DNA of 64,000 bases. Source: Cyclobacterium sp. 1_MG-2023 (GTDB lineage Bacteria > Bacteroidota > Bacteroidia > Cytophagales > Cyclobacteriaceae). The stretch is from positions 518,081 through 582,080 of the forward strand of contig NZ_JAUOPC010000001.1 of assembly GCF_030546805.1 (NCBI RefSeq), in the 5' to 3' direction. Positions 36,745 to 46,937 of the stretch are shown piece by piece. The first letter of the stretch is position 1, and the number at the start of each line of letters is the position of its first letter. The translations under genes were made by a program, and so were the position numbers. Below the pieces are notes generated by a model. The model made no database searches. It was not told the DNA's origin and was given only the letters and a program-made list of their open reading frames with translations.

Positions 36745-37869
36745 TTAATTTTCACTGTCTCCCTTAAAAATCTCTTCAAAAAAACCCGTCTTAGCATCCT
36801 CTTCCTCAATATTATTTAAATTTATGGATTGCTCGATCGAAGGCCTTAAGGCTTGGACAAAGGCATTCCTTAATATTATCAGAATAGCTTGACCGGAATG
36901 AATGTTCGGATTTTCAAAGGTGTTTTCAATGGTGATTTTCGAACCTAATTGGTCCTCTTTTTGGTTTTCGAACAATTCTGCAGCTCCTGCAACAAGGGTT
37001 TCCCATAAAACCTGAAGCATATTCCCCTCTTCTTTGTTCCATTGTACCACATCTAAATCTTTAATTAATGGTTTTACATATCCCTTAAAGTTACCATCCT
37101 TAGCGGCGAATTCTGTGAATACATTAAACTCTCCTTTTTTTACATCAAAATTCCCATAGGCCCTTAAAAATTCATTCAATCCAACCATATCCACTTTTTC
37201 AATTTCAGCATTCATATCAAAGGTAGGCTTTTCGGCTAGCGCATTTAAATTCACATCTAAATTGAATTCACCACCATAGGCACTACCATTTGCATTGAGA
37301 GTGGATGGTAAAGAATCTCCTTCAACTGGATCATTGGTCAAATGAGTTGCAAGTATATTTAAATCTGTTATAAACACATCCACTTCCGGAGTAGACAAAT
37401 TGTCTATATAGTGAATCTCGGCTTGTTTGATCTCAAACCGGTTGATATCCAAAGGCATTAAATCTCGGATCAAATCTCTCAAGTCGGAAGTATCTTGCTT
37501 GACTTCCGGCTCAACACTTGGGGTATGTACAAAGTTTAACTTGGGTTGATTCACCAAAAGCTCACCTACTATTTTCCCTTCAAATAAAGCCTTCCAATGA
37601 ATGGATAGGTCAACATTTGGACATGAGAAAAAGGGTACTGTATCTACAGCGGCAGTTTGGCCTGTGTCTCTTTTTAAAATCTCAATTCCATCAATTACAT
37701 AAGCGCCCCTGATTAAAGCAATATCTATATCCTCCACTTTGCCAGTATATTCGTCCATATCTTTCAGCTCTTTATTGACGAAATGAAGCACAATACTTGG
37801 TAGAAACAACCTTAAAATGAGCAATAAACTAACAATTATCCCAATACTGATTATCGTTTTTTTCCGCAT
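36745..37869 (-). CDS. DUF748/AsmA-like envelope protein
   Basis: 374 residues. One N-terminal membrane anchor (about 5-24; IISIGIIVSLLLILRLFL) is followed by a periplasmic beta-rich region. Features include DIDIALIRGAYVIDGIEI, DLSIHWKALFEGKIVGE, INRFEIKQAEIHYIDN and DVDLNLNALAEKPTF-like repeats, as in DUF748 and the AsmA superfamily. Members are thought to help move or organise phospholipids or outer-membrane components between the membranes; this is family-level knowledge, not shown here. It is monocistronic, with long gaps on both sides. Confidence 0.78.
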   Translation of the reverse strand: MRKKTIISIGIIVSLLLILRLFLPSIVLHFVNKELKDMDEYTGKVEDIDIALIRGAYVIDGIEILKRDTGQTAAVDTVPFFSCPNVDLSIHWKALFEGKIVGELLVNQPKLNFVHTPSVEPEVKQDTSDLRDLIRDLMPLDINRFEIKQAEIHYIDNLSTPEVDVFITDLNILATHLTNDPVEGDSLPSTLNANGSAYGGEFNLDVNLNALAEKPTFDMNAEIEKVDMVGLNEFLRAYGNFDVKKGEFNVFTEFAAKDGNFKGYVKPLIKDLDVVQWNKEEGNMLQVLWETLVAGAAELFENQKEDQLGSKITIENTFENPNIHSGQAILIILRNAFVQALRPSIEQSINLNNIEEEDAKTGFFEEIFKGDSEN

Positions 37870-38646
37870 TTGACTTTTTAATTTGAATATATAAACACTA
37901 GCACTTAGGGTAACTTAGTGAAGCTAAAAAGGTTTGTTTGCTGAAATTTAAATCGAATCGAGCCTAAGACATCCAAAAAATTGACTCCCAAGTCTAAACT
38001 CAAACTTCCTCCACCTTTTTACAAGAGATGCCTACCTTACTATTCCCGATATTACTCCATAAAACGCTTAAGATTTATGTCCCCTAATTGAATCCATTAA
38101 AGATTTTCCAAATATCATGCCGAAAGTCCCACACATCAAATTTGGATTAAAGCTTAACCGTCTAGATTAAATTTTGAAAAAAAATATTATAAAAATTCAT
38201 TTTATGGAATTTTATCATTTTAGTAAAATATTAGTAAATAATTAAAAATATTTAACAATTAATAGTATTTATTTATGCTAATACTTTATAATTAAAGATT
38301 TTTTATAATATCAACAAAGTAATATCTCTAAAAAATATAATCATTTCAACTTTTCACCATCGTCAAATTCATTACATCTTTTTTATTTTAAATTATTTTT
38401 TTATAATTACAGATTATAATATTATTAATTTTCTAATCAATCATTGTATTTAAACACTAATACAATTTCCTACCCTATAATAATTCACTTTAAATGTGAA
38501 CGTTACCAACGTTTAAATTCTAAATTTTAATCTATGAATATAAATAAAAGGCTTTAGGAAGTACGAGTTAGAAACCACTTAATTCAGAGTATGATGAGTA
38601 CTATATAATTATTTTATTATCTAATTTAACTTTAAACCCAAATGTT
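37870..38646. other. Long AT-rich divergent regulatory region before the susC operon
   Basis: 777 bp between divergent genes. From about 38170 to 38460 it is extremely A/T-rich. It ends with an AACGTT-ACC-AACGTT palindrome (38499-38513) 133 bp before the susC ATG. No TANNTTTG box was found, and no gene is supported. Regulation of the SusCD operon must act here. Confidence 0.5.
38499..38513. promoter_or_regulatory. Symmetric AACGTT operator candidate upstream of susC
   Basis: AACGTT (38499-38504), ACC, AACGTT (38508-38513). Because AACGTT is self-complementary, the pair is both a direct and an inverted repeat, and extends weakly outward (GTGAAC...GTTTAA). CG-centred symmetric sites are usual for LacI-family repressors of sugar operons; the regulator is not in the window. 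Confidence 0.3.
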
Positions 38647-41600
38647 ATGAAAAAAAGTATACTTCTACGGCGAATTGGACGTAGAAATTTATTCACAGGT
38701 ATTCTACTGGCTACTTTCACCAGTAGTGCCATGTCAATTAACCCGACATTGGCAAAGCCAGATTTCAGTTCATCTACCACTATTGTTAGGGAACACAAAT
38801 CATTGAACAAATTCCTTTTAGCCGATATTACCATAAAAGGAGTCGTAACAGATATTGATGGCGAACCATTGCCTGGAGTGACAGTATCTATACCGGGAAC
38901 ATCTGTAGGCACTGTTACAGATATTGATGGGAGCTATTCAATGTCTGTACCAGAAAACGCCACTTTGGTTTTCTCATTTATCGGATTTGAGAAACAGACT
39001 ATCGCTATAGGAAGCCGTACAATACTGAATGTTACGCTAAAGGAAAACATCTCAGCACTTGAAGAAGTAGTGGTAATTGGTTATGGTACACAGGAAAGAA
39101 AAGATATTTCAACTGCCATTTCCTCTGCATCCGCAGAAGATCTTAAGGACCGACCCTCCTCTAATTTTGTTCAATCCTTGCAGGGAAAAATGCCCGGAGT
39201 AAGAATTTCTAACAATAATTCAGCACCTGGAGGAGGATCGAACATTGTGATCAGAGGAGTAAGTTCAATTAATGCGAGCAACAGTCCACTGATTGTAATT
39301 GACGGTTTCCCAATTAAGGATGGATACAATAAAACTGAAAACCCTTTAAATTCTATCAATCCGGCTGATATTGAATCCATAGAGGTATTGAAAGATGCCT
39401 CATCAAGTGCCATCTATGGTACACAGGCTGCCAATGGGGTCATCTTGGTCACGACAAAAAAGGGTAAATCAGGTAAACCTAGTATTTCTATCAATGCAAC
39501 GTCAGGTATTCAATCCATGCTAAATAAGGTAGAAGTATTGAATAGAGACCAATTTTTGCAAATGATGGATGAATCGAGGGCTGCTGCCTATGTAATCGAA
39601 GATCCAAATTTCGGTACCAATGACCCGGAGGCTCCGCTTTGGCAATGGACAGATTCTGATGAAACGAGAATCAGCAATTGGACAAATTACTCACAATATT
39701 CGGCAGGAATGCAGGACCCGTACCAAATGTTTTACCGCTGGATTACGGTTACTGATACCACAAAAAATAGTCCTCATAATACAGATTGGCAGGATGTAAT
39801 AAGTCAAATGGGTAAAACAAATGATATTCAACTTTCTGCATCCGGCGGAACAGAGGATATCACTTATAGAATTTCAGGCGGTTATTTTAACCAAGAGGGT
39901 ATTGTCAAGTCCTCAGGTTATGATCGTTTTTCTTTCAGAGCCAATGTGGACATGAAAGTTAATAATTACCTAAAATTAGGTTTGATGTTGGCACCTTCCC
40001 TGGAAAACACAGAAGTACTAGCCAATACTGAAGGAGGTAACACAAGAAACCCGTTTTATAATGCTTTAGGATTGCCTCCTATCTGGGCACCAACGGATGA
40101 AAATGGTGTCCCTCACTATTATGGAACAGAAGCCACCTATGAGAACCCATGGTTTTGGAACTTAGATTTTGCAGTCAATCCTTTGGCCAACTTCCAAATT
40201 GAAGACAAGCGGAGAACTGTAAAGAATCTGGCCACTTTGTACACGGAAATCAATTTAATGGAAGGGTTAACATTCCGTTCAGAATTCCATACCCAATTTA
40301 GATTTTGGGAAAGAAACTATTTCCTTCCAAACTCCATGCCTACGGTCTCACAGCCCTTTTCAAGATCAAGGGGGATTAATCAGGTCACCTCAAGCTTTAA
40401 CTGGAATTCTCAAAACTTCCTGACTTATACCAAAAGTTTTAATGCCCACTCTTTAAATACAATGGTGGGGTATTCTGTAGATGAGGCCAGTTATAGAAGT
40501 ACTTATATCAACAAATACGATTATCCCACTGATTTGATTCCTACATTGAACCAAGGGACGACCATTGTAAATGCACAAAATGATGCTCGAACTAATCGTT
40601 CTAGTGAATCCATGATCGGTAGTTTTGCACGTGTAATCTATAATTATGACAGTAAATATTATTTTACCGGTAGTATCAGAAGAGATGGCTCATCAAAATT
40701 CGGTAAAGACAACCGTTGGGGTATTTTTCCTTCCATGTCTGTAGCTTGGAGAGCATCTGATGAAAATTTCTTTGAACCTTTTAGAGCTGTAGTGAATGAC
40801 CTTAAAATCAGAGGAGGATGGGGAGTAATTGGAAATGCCGGCATAAGTAATTATCTCGCGCTTAGCACCTTGAATTCAGGGGCCTACGTCTTTGGTTCCG
40901 GGTCAACGCTCGCACCCTCATATGTAGATGGGAAAGTAGCCAACTCTACCTTAGGATGGGAAGAAACGACAGATTTCAGTTTGGGTACTGATGTAGAGCT
41001 CTTCGACAGCAGAGTGATGTTGAGTGTAGACTATTTCCATAGACTAACTGAAAACATGCTATTTAATCTCCCATTGCCTGTGGTTACCGGTTTTAGCTCC
41101 TTTATGGCCAATGCAGGTTCCATGAGGAATCGAGGTTATGAATATGCTATTTCTACCAGAAATATTGATGGCGTCTTTACATGGAGTACTTCTGCCAACC
41201 TCTCTTACTACAGGAATCGAGTACTGGATATAGGTAAAGACAAACGACCAATCATCAATAATAATGGTTATACTGCGGAGAACAGACCTTTGGCAGGAAT
41301 TTGGGGCTATTCAAACTTAGGCGCATTTGATGATTGGGAAGATGTAAAAACATCACCAATTTTCAACCCACAGCAGGCCTTATGGAGCAAAAGATCCAAT
41401 CCCGGCACACCAAAAGCGGCAGACGTTAATGGTGATGGCATCCTAGATAGCAATGACCAAACCGTAATCGGCCAAAACAACCCTTCATTTGTTTGGGGAA
41501 TGACCAATAACTTTGGCTACAAAAATTTTGACTTTTCCGTTCATGTCAATGGCGTCCAAGGAGGTGACCTGTCCATGGTTGAATTTGAAAGTATGCTTGG

Positions 41601-41985
41601 AAGAGGAGGCGGAAGAAGGAGTATGACAACCGAGTATTTTAATAATTACTGGACGCCTTACAGAACTGACGGAGCCTATGCTACTCCTACCAGAAAAAGT
41701 GCGGATGGTTCCAGTGTCTCCGGTAGCTTGGTTTTCAAGGGAACTTATGTAAATATTCAAAATGTAGTTTTGGGTTATACCTTACCGAAAGAAATTGCAA
41801 ATCGAGCAAACATAAACAACTTACGCGTTTATATGAGTGTACAGAATGCTTTCTTCTTTACAAAATACCCGGGTTATAACCCTGAGGTAAACTTCCAAGG
41901 AAATTCTGCTTTGTCTCAAGGCATAGACAGAGGAGCATATCCTTTGGCAAGGACCATCAGTTTAGGAATCAATTTGGCATTGTAA
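38647..41985 (+). CDS. SusC/RagA-family TonB-dependent outer-membrane transporter
   Basis: 1112 residues, full length. The N-terminus has a basic signal sequence (RRIGRRNLF). A carboxypeptidase-D regulatory-like domain follows (about 61-138, KGVVTDIDGEPLPGVTVSIPG). The TonB-box-like EEVVVIGYGTQERKD comes next, then the plug (about 160-275, with QGKMPGVRI, SPLIVIDGFP, IESIEVLKDASSSAIYG). The 22-strand barrel ends in ...SLGINLAL. It imports oligomers captured by the SusD partner encoded 13 bp downstream. No glycoside hydrolase gene is adjacent, so the ligand is unknown; the nearest enzyme is a convergent phospholipase C. Confidence 0.95.
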   Translation: MKKSILLRRIGRRNLFTGILLATFTSSAMSINPTLAKPDFSSSTTIVREHKSLNKFLLADITIKGVVTDIDGEPLPGVTVSIPGTSVGTVTDIDGSYSMSVPENATLVFSFIGFEKQTIAIGSRTILNVTLKENISALEEVVVIGYGTQERKDISTAISSASAEDLKDRPSSNFVQSLQGKMPGVRISNNNSAPGGGSNIVIRGVSSINASNSPLIVIDGFPIKDGYNKTENPLNSINPADIESIEVLKDASSSAIYGTQAANGVILVTTKKGKSGKPSISINATSGIQSMLNKVEVLNRDQFLQMMDESRAAAYVIEDPNFGTNDPEAPLWQWTDSDETRISNWTNYSQYSAGMQDPYQMFYRWITVTDTTKNSPHNTDWQDVISQMGKTNDIQLSASGGTEDITYRISGGYFNQEGIVKSSGYDRFSFRANVDMKVNNYLKLGLMLAPSLENTEVLANTEGGNTRNPFYNALGLPPIWAPTDENGVPHYYGTEATYENPWFWNLDFAVNPLANFQIEDKRRTVKNLATLYTEINLMEGLTFRSEFHTQFRFWERNYFLPNSMPTVSQPFSRSRGINQVTSSFNWNSQNFLTYTKSFNAHSLNTMVGYSVDEASYRSTYINKYDYPTDLIPTLNQGTTIVNAQNDARTNRSSESMIGSFARVIYNYDSKYYFTGSIRRDGSSKFGKDNRWGIFPSMSVAWRASDENFFEPFRAVVNDLKIRGGWGVIGNAGISNYLALSTLNSGAYVFGSGSTLAPSYVDGKVANSTLGWEETTDFSLGTDVELFDSRVMLSVDYFHRLTENMLFNLPLPVVTGFSSFMANAGSMRNRGYEYAISTRNIDGVFTWSTSANLSYYRNRVLDIGKDKRPIINNNGYTAENRPLAGIWGYSNLGAFDDWEDVKTSPIFNPQQALWSKRSNPGTPKAADVNGDGILDSNDQTVIGQNNPSFVWGMTNNFGYKNFDFSVHVNGVQGGDLSMVEFESMLGRGGGRRSMTTEYFNNYWTPYRTDGAYATPTRKSADGSSVSGSLVFKGTYVNIQNVVLGYTLPKEIANRANINNLRVYMSVQNAFFFTKYPGYNPEVNFQGNSALSQGIDRGAYPLARTISLGINLAL

Positions 41986-41998
41986 AAGACTCTAGATC

Positions 41999-43483
41999 AT
42001 GAAAAAAACAATAAATCTATTATTAATAATTACCCTCCTCTTTTCTTGCTCGGAAGATTTCCTAGACAGACAACCGGAGGATGCACTTTCGACAGGCGCA
42101 TTTTATAATAACCCCTCAGAAATAAAAGCCGGATTGGCTGCTTGCTATTCCCCTTTTCAGAATATTTATTCCCGATATCAGGTACCCCAATATTTGGAAA
42201 TCTCTTCTGATGATGGCAAAGATGTGTTATGGCAAAGTAATGACTACTTAATGAAAAAGAATACAGGGAATTCTCGTCCTAATTTTTGGAGAGATCATTA
42301 TAAAGTTATTGTCAACTCAAATAACATTATTGACATAATCGACAATTATACCCCTTTGAATGCTGAAGAGGAAGAATTAGTAAAAGTTTATCAAGCTGAA
42401 GCTAAATTCCTTAGAGCCTTGGCATATTTTAACCTTGTTAGACTATATGGAGATGTTCCAAAGGTAGTGGAGAGATTAGATGACCCAAACCAAGCCATAG
42501 GTATAGGTAGGACTTCAATAGACGAGATTTATTCTTCTGTGATTATACCGGACTTGGAAGCAGCCATTGCAGATTGCTTGAAAAAGGGTGACGTTGGTTT
42601 GCAAGGAGAAGAAGCCAGGGCTACCAAAGGAGCTGCTATGACAATTTTGGGAAAGGTTTATTTAACGATGAATAATCCTACAAAAGCAGAAGAAGTATTG
42701 AAAAGACTGATCGTAGACAAAGAGGCCGGTAATTACTCCTTATTAAATGATTTTGATGCCATTCATAAACCAGACAACAAGTTCAACGATGAATCCATTT
42801 TTGAGATCAATTATAATGCGACTTTAGGTCAACCTAATTTTCTCTTTAAATGGATGACCAACGAAAATGGTTACCTGTATGGAATAGCTTCAGGTGGTGG
42901 GCCAATTGTTATGTTCAACTTTATGCAAGAATTTGTGGAAGACAATGACTGGATTGATGAGCCTGATTGGACAAGGTACAATACTACCTTAGATTCAGGC
43001 AAACTGGAAGGGGGAAGCCCCGAATTACAGCCTTGGCCTAAAAAGTTTACTCCGGAAACAAGCACTCTAGCGCAATACAACATCACAGGTACCGATTATA
43101 ATTACATGGTCACGAGATATGCAGATGCATTGTTGATGTATGGGGAAGCCTTGGTAGCGAATAATAAAGCAAGTGAAGCCTTGCCCTACTTTAATAGGGT
43201 AAGAGAAAGAGCCGGCTTGAAAGGTTTGACTGTGGACCAACTCGATATCGATCAAATCTTACATGAAAGAAGGGTTGAATTGGCTTTTGAAGGCCATCGA
43301 TTTTTTGATTTGGTGAGAACAGGTAAAGCCGTAGAAAAAATCTCCTGGGCTTTAATGAATGTGGTAGGTTTTGATGCCAGAATATTTACTACAGAACCTA
43401 TTGAAGAATACCAGCTTTTGCTACCTATCCCGGTTACTGAGATTCAAAAGGATGCTTCACTTAATCAAAACCCAGGCTACTAA
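41999..43483 (+). CDS. SusD/RagB-family substrate-binding lipoprotein
   Basis: 494 residues. A lipoprotein signal has its lipobox Cys at residue 17 (LLFSC-SEDFL). SusD hallmarks are FLDRQPEDALSTGAFY, the TPR-rich helical core (AEAKFLRALAYFNLVRLYGDVP), ILHERRVELAFEGHRFFDLVRTG, and the C-terminal LLPIPVTEIQKDASLNQNPGY. It is surface-exposed and caps the SusC barrel. It is followed 14 bp later by a small lipoprotein gene, probably the third component. Confidence 0.95.
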   Translation: MKKTINLLLIITLLFSCSEDFLDRQPEDALSTGAFYNNPSEIKAGLAACYSPFQNIYSRYQVPQYLEISSDDGKDVLWQSNDYLMKKNTGNSRPNFWRDHYKVIVNSNNIIDIIDNYTPLNAEEEELVKVYQAEAKFLRALAYFNLVRLYGDVPKVVERLDDPNQAIGIGRTSIDEIYSSVIIPDLEAAIADCLKKGDVGLQGEEARATKGAAMTILGKVYLTMNNPTKAEEVLKRLIVDKEAGNYSLLNDFDAIHKPDNKFNDESIFEINYNATLGQPNFLFKWMTNENGYLYGIASGGGPIVMFNFMQEFVEDNDWIDEPDWTRYNTTLDSGKLEGGSPELQPWPKKFTPETSTLAQYNITGTDYNYMVTRYADALLMYGEALVANNKASEALPYFNRVRERAGLKGLTVDQLDIDQILHERRVELAFEGHRFFDLVRTGKAVEKISWALMNVVGFDARIFTTEPIEEYQLLLPIPVTEIQKDASLNQNPGY

Positions 43484-43497
43484 TAAAAATTAAGAAA

Positions 43498-44001
43498 ATG
43501 AAAAAGACATATAATTTAATCCTCATGGGCATGCTTGCCCCTTTGGTTCTCTTCTCCTGTTTACAGGAAGACATAGTACCCAATCCTACCGTTCAAAGCG
43601 TAGAAATGTATATGGTGGACATAGAAGGAAATGATTCTTTAATCACTCAACCTACGGTGAACAAAGCCTTCCGGTTTGTGGTGAATACTGATGCGGACAT
43701 TGCTACAGTTTGGCCGGGGGGAGAACGTAGAATCGTAAAGAAAGTAAATACGGAAACAGATTCTTTGGATATGTTCGGTAATCCCGTTCTAATTGTTAGC
43801 GATTATTACTCAGATTATGGACTCGTAAAAGCAAGAGGTTTTAAAACCGCCTTGGGAGAAACAGGTTGGTACACTTCCTATACCTATAAAGAAGTTGGCG
43901 AATTTGACTTAACGATACTGGTAACCAACCATGGGTACAATAGTGCTGATTACAAACAAGTAGTTTATGAGGCCGGAAAAGTAACAGTTGTAGAAGAATA
44001 A
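43498..44001 (+). CDS. Small SusCD-associated lipoprotein, candidate surface ligand-binding protein
   Basis: 167 residues with a lipobox Cys at 21 (LVLFSC-LQED). The mature part is all-beta in appearance; the segment FRFVVNTDADIATVWPGGE and the closing EFDLTILVTNHGYNSADYK resemble PKD-like domains at the start of SusE/F or DUF5017-type glycan-binding lipoproteins. It is shorter than most such proteins, so it may hold a single domain. It is the last gene of the susC-susD operon, with a strong terminator 26 bp downstream. The family assignment is tentative. Confidence 0.7.
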   Translation: MKKTYNLILMGMLAPLVLFSCLQEDIVPNPTVQSVEMYMVDIEGNDSLITQPTVNKAFRFVVNTDADIATVWPGGERRIVKKVNTETDSLDMFGNPVLIVSDYYSDYGLVKARGFKTALGETGWYTSYTYKEVGEFDLTILVTNHGYNSADYKQVVYEAGKVTVVEE

Positions 44002-44026
44002 ATATTTCTTCAAATAGTGAACGAAT

Positions 44027-44064
44027 AAAAAGAACCTTTTCAAATTGGTGAAAAGGTCCTTTTT
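44027..44064. terminator. Bidirectional terminator between the susCD operon and phospholipase C
   Basis: A 16-bp inverted repeat with one mismatch: AAAAAGAACCTTTTCA (44027-44042) and TGAAAAGGTCCTTTTT (44049-44064), loop AATTGG. A and T tracts on both sides fit bidirectional action. Confidence 0.88.
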
Positions 44065-44119
44065 ATTGTACTGGTAAAATTGAAATTAAGCCTCAGGAAT
44101 CAATTTAATAGGGGAAAAT

Positions 44120-46678
44120 CTAGCTTAGGTCAATGGACAACTCTCCTCCCATCAGTGGATCTGAGATACTGTCTTTTCCTAATTCTATACGTCCACAATA
44201 CCGTCGGCTAAAGGCTTCATTTCCTTTTGCAACCATGGTAAAATCGTACCAACCTTGGCTTTTTACTGTGGGTATACGTACAGGCTTTTTCTCTCTCGGC
44301 TTGAGGTCTATGGATTTTTCACCATGTTTGTAGGCATTATCAGTCACCTTTACTGATAATACTTCATTAGAAATGTTTTCAATATCTATTAAGTAAACTC
44401 CGGTTTTACTTTCGCCACCATCTGCCGTATACGAAGATGCCAATGACAATTTGGGATCATTTTTATTACCCTTAAACTCTCTGAAGAAACCATTTGGGCC
44501 ATATACCTGCAAATGATACATCCCTCCCTCAAAAGCATCCAAAGGCCATTCATAATCCAAAATATCCCCTGGTTTAACTGCAAATGACCAATTCACTGCA
44601 GGCTCAAAAGCATTGGTTTTAGGATTTCTATACGAACCGGGTGCATAGACTAAAAACGGCGCTCCTAGCGCTTTGTCTCCAAATTTCTTTTTCGAAGCTT
44701 CTAAGTTTAGCAAAATAGATTTTCGGGAGCGGTCAAACTCCCCATCCACATACAATTCGTAAGCTAATGCATTGGATGGTTTGGTTCCAGGCTCTTGCTT
44801 TGGCAATAAAGGCGACTGCAAATGGCTGTTATTGACCTGACTTATTTCACTGTCTGTTAAAATTTTGAAATTGTCAGGAATGTCTTTATAACTTGCATTA
44901 AGAATTTTCTTCACATGCCCTTCCATGGTTAGGAAATTAGGAAGGTCAATTTTTTCTCCATTGTAAGGTCTGAAAACTGAGGTAAGGTCTCCACTTATTG
45001 CTCTTCTCCAGGAGCTAATGTTGTCTTCTACTATTTTTTTACCCGTTTTATGGGATAAAAACTTCTCCATAAACATAATGGTGGAAGAAATATCACAAAC
45101 TTCAGAGTTGACCCAACCACCTCTACTCCAAGGTGAAGCCACAATTAAGGGCACCCTATACCCCAATCCAACAGGACTTTCACGCACATCTTCTGGATCC
45201 ATGCCAGGATAATTTTCCTCTTGCTCTTTGAATACAAATTCTGTTCTGGCGTCTAATCCATTAGAAACTTTACCAGCAGTTGGGTCATTAGGTTTTGGTG
45301 GAACAAATGGTGGTACATGATCAAAGTACCCGTCATTTTCATCATAATTCAGGATAAAAACGGTTTTTTTCCAAACTTCAGGATTTTTAGTTAGAATCTC
45401 TAAAGCTTCTGAAACATACCAAGCCCCATACCAAGGAGCACTAGGGTGATCGGAGAAGTTTTTTGGTGCGACTAAATACGAAACTGTGGGGAGGTTTCCG
45501 GAATTAACATCCTTTCTAAATTCGTGAAAAATGTCACCTTTAGGTATTTTCGTCGCTCTTTTTTCTCCTTCTTCCTCATACTCTAAGACCTCCGTTTTGT
45601 GGTAATCAGGATCTGCAATATTCGTTGTAAATGCGCGCTGATGCATTTCCTTTTCCCGAGGTGTTAGCTTTTCAAAAGCCTTAGGCCCAAATTTCTCGAT
45701 GGACTCTTTGACGAAAGCAATGGCCTCTTTTTTCGAAGCGATTTCTTTTTTAATACCGGCTTTATCCGTTTCCACTGCATCCTGAAGGGAAGCTTCTAAC
45801 TTTGAAATTTCAGCCGGAAGGCTATCTTGTTTGTTTTTTAAAAACTCATAATGTCCCGGAGTAAAGCGAACCTCAAACTGTTTGTACCATTCTAAGTTAT
45901 TGTCAGTAAAGTTTGCCAGCCAAGACCTGTCTTCTCCATTCAGCATGGTAGGTAAACTCACTTCATTTTGATAAACTTTCCAAGAAATACCATTGTCTTG
46001 CAAGCGATCAGGAAAGGTTTTCCAATCTACTTCTTTTCCATAAGTATGCTCTCCGTTTCTTACCAGAGGCTTTTCCCCAACCTTACCTACTGTTTTTCCT
46101 GCCCAATGAAAATTCCTATTGGTAGTGGTGCCGGTAAGCGCCCCACAAAAGTGCTGATCACAAACCGTAAATGCATCTGCAAAAGCATAATAAAAAGGAA
46201 TATCCTGCCTTTCATAAAAGCCCATTGTCATCGGTACATGTTTGAATTCTTTCCTTCCGGGTCTCTTGGCTTCAATCCAACCGTCATACTTTCCGTTATT
46301 TCGGGCATCTACTTGATTCTCCCAAGAATGAGGAATATCACTCATCCAGGTCGCTTTGGTCTCATTTATATTAAACCTAAAAGGGGTAAAAGCATTTCCT
46401 TGATTGTCTCGTTGTATCCAAACTTTGTCTTTGTTAGGCAAAGAAATGGTTCTTGGGTCATTGTATCCTCTAACTCCTTTTAACTTACCAAAACAATGGT
46501 CAAAGGAGCGATTTTCTTGCATCAATAAGACTACATGTTCTGCATCAAGATATGTAGTTCCCGGATCCGGGTTAATGGCCATGGCTTTTTCTATGGAAGC
46601 AGGTAAAACTCCCCATAGCCCCATGCCTCCGGAAAAAAGTGCTGCTTTTTTCAGAAAATCTCTTCTGTTCTCATTCAT
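44120..46678 (-). CDS. plcC: Phosphocholine-specific phospholipase C
   Basis: 852 residues. A Tat signal peptide has the twin arginine in RRDFLKKAALF (5-15). The phosphoesterase (acid-phosphatase-like) domain begins EHVVLLMQENRSFDHCFG (catalytic/metal ENRSFDH, 55-61), with FILNYDENDGYFDHVPPF and GYRVPLIVASPWSRGG. Two C-terminal DUF756-type domains end the protein (DVTDN..., RYCGRIELG), as in PlcH/PlcN-type enzymes. These hydrolyse phosphatidylcholine or sphingomyelin to phosphocholine plus lipid in the periplasm or outside. The neighbouring operon appears to catabolise an amino alcohol, a functionally related head group. Confidence 0.93.
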   Translation of the reverse strand: MNENRRDFLKKAALFSGGMGLWGVLPASIEKAMAINPDPGTTYLDAEHVVLLMQENRSFDHCFGKLKGVRGYNDPRTISLPNKDKVWIQRDNQGNAFTPFRFNINETKATWMSDIPHSWENQVDARNNGKYDGWIEAKRPGRKEFKHVPMTMGFYERQDIPFYYAFADAFTVCDQHFCGALTGTTTNRNFHWAGKTVGKVGEKPLVRNGEHTYGKEVDWKTFPDRLQDNGISWKVYQNEVSLPTMLNGEDRSWLANFTDNNLEWYKQFEVRFTPGHYEFLKNKQDSLPAEISKLEASLQDAVETDKAGIKKEIASKKEAIAFVKESIEKFGPKAFEKLTPREKEMHQRAFTTNIADPDYHKTEVLEYEEEGEKRATKIPKGDIFHEFRKDVNSGNLPTVSYLVAPKNFSDHPSAPWYGAWYVSEALEILTKNPEVWKKTVFILNYDENDGYFDHVPPFVPPKPNDPTAGKVSNGLDARTEFVFKEQEENYPGMDPEDVRESPVGLGYRVPLIVASPWSRGGWVNSEVCDISSTIMFMEKFLSHKTGKKIVEDNISSWRRAISGDLTSVFRPYNGEKIDLPNFLTMEGHVKKILNASYKDIPDNFKILTDSEISQVNNSHLQSPLLPKQEPGTKPSNALAYELYVDGEFDRSRKSILLNLEASKKKFGDKALGAPFLVYAPGSYRNPKTNAFEPAVNWSFAVKPGDILDYEWPLDAFEGGMYHLQVYGPNGFFREFKGNKNDPKLSLASSYTADGGESKTGVYLIDIENISNEVLSVKVTDNAYKHGEKSIDLKPREKKPVRIPTVKSQGWYDFTMVAKGNEAFSRRYCGRIELGKDSISDPLMGGELSIDLS

Positions 46679-46937
46679 AATTAAAATACGATATAAAACA
46701 CATTAATAAAATCTTAATCCTGATAGTTAAACTACGGGATAATCCATAAGCCTTAGTCTACAATATTTTCTGGCTCAAGCGTAAAATTAAAGTTTTACGG
46801 TGCAAACCGTAGAGAAAGAATATTGCCAAATGGTTAATTCTCTACTAGGCCAAAATATTAATAAAGGCCGCACCTGATTGAAAATCAAAAACATTTATAC
46901 TTAATCTACAAGTTGTTAGACCTATAGAGAGAGGGTG
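46679..46937. other. Intergenic region with a GCAA-loop hairpin
   Basis: 259 bp between the aldehyde dehydrogenase and phospholipase C genes. It contains TACGGT (46796-46801), GCAA, ACCGTA (46806-46811), flanked by a weaker AATATT..GCC / GGCC..AATATT pairing. It may be a weak terminator of the upstream operon or a leader structure of the phospholipase mRNA. No gene is seen. Confidence 0.4.

Noticed and set aside
38601-38912. Minus-strand open frame overlapping the start of susC
   Set aside because: It lies antisense to a clear TonB-dependent transporter signal sequence and regulatory domain and has no family features.
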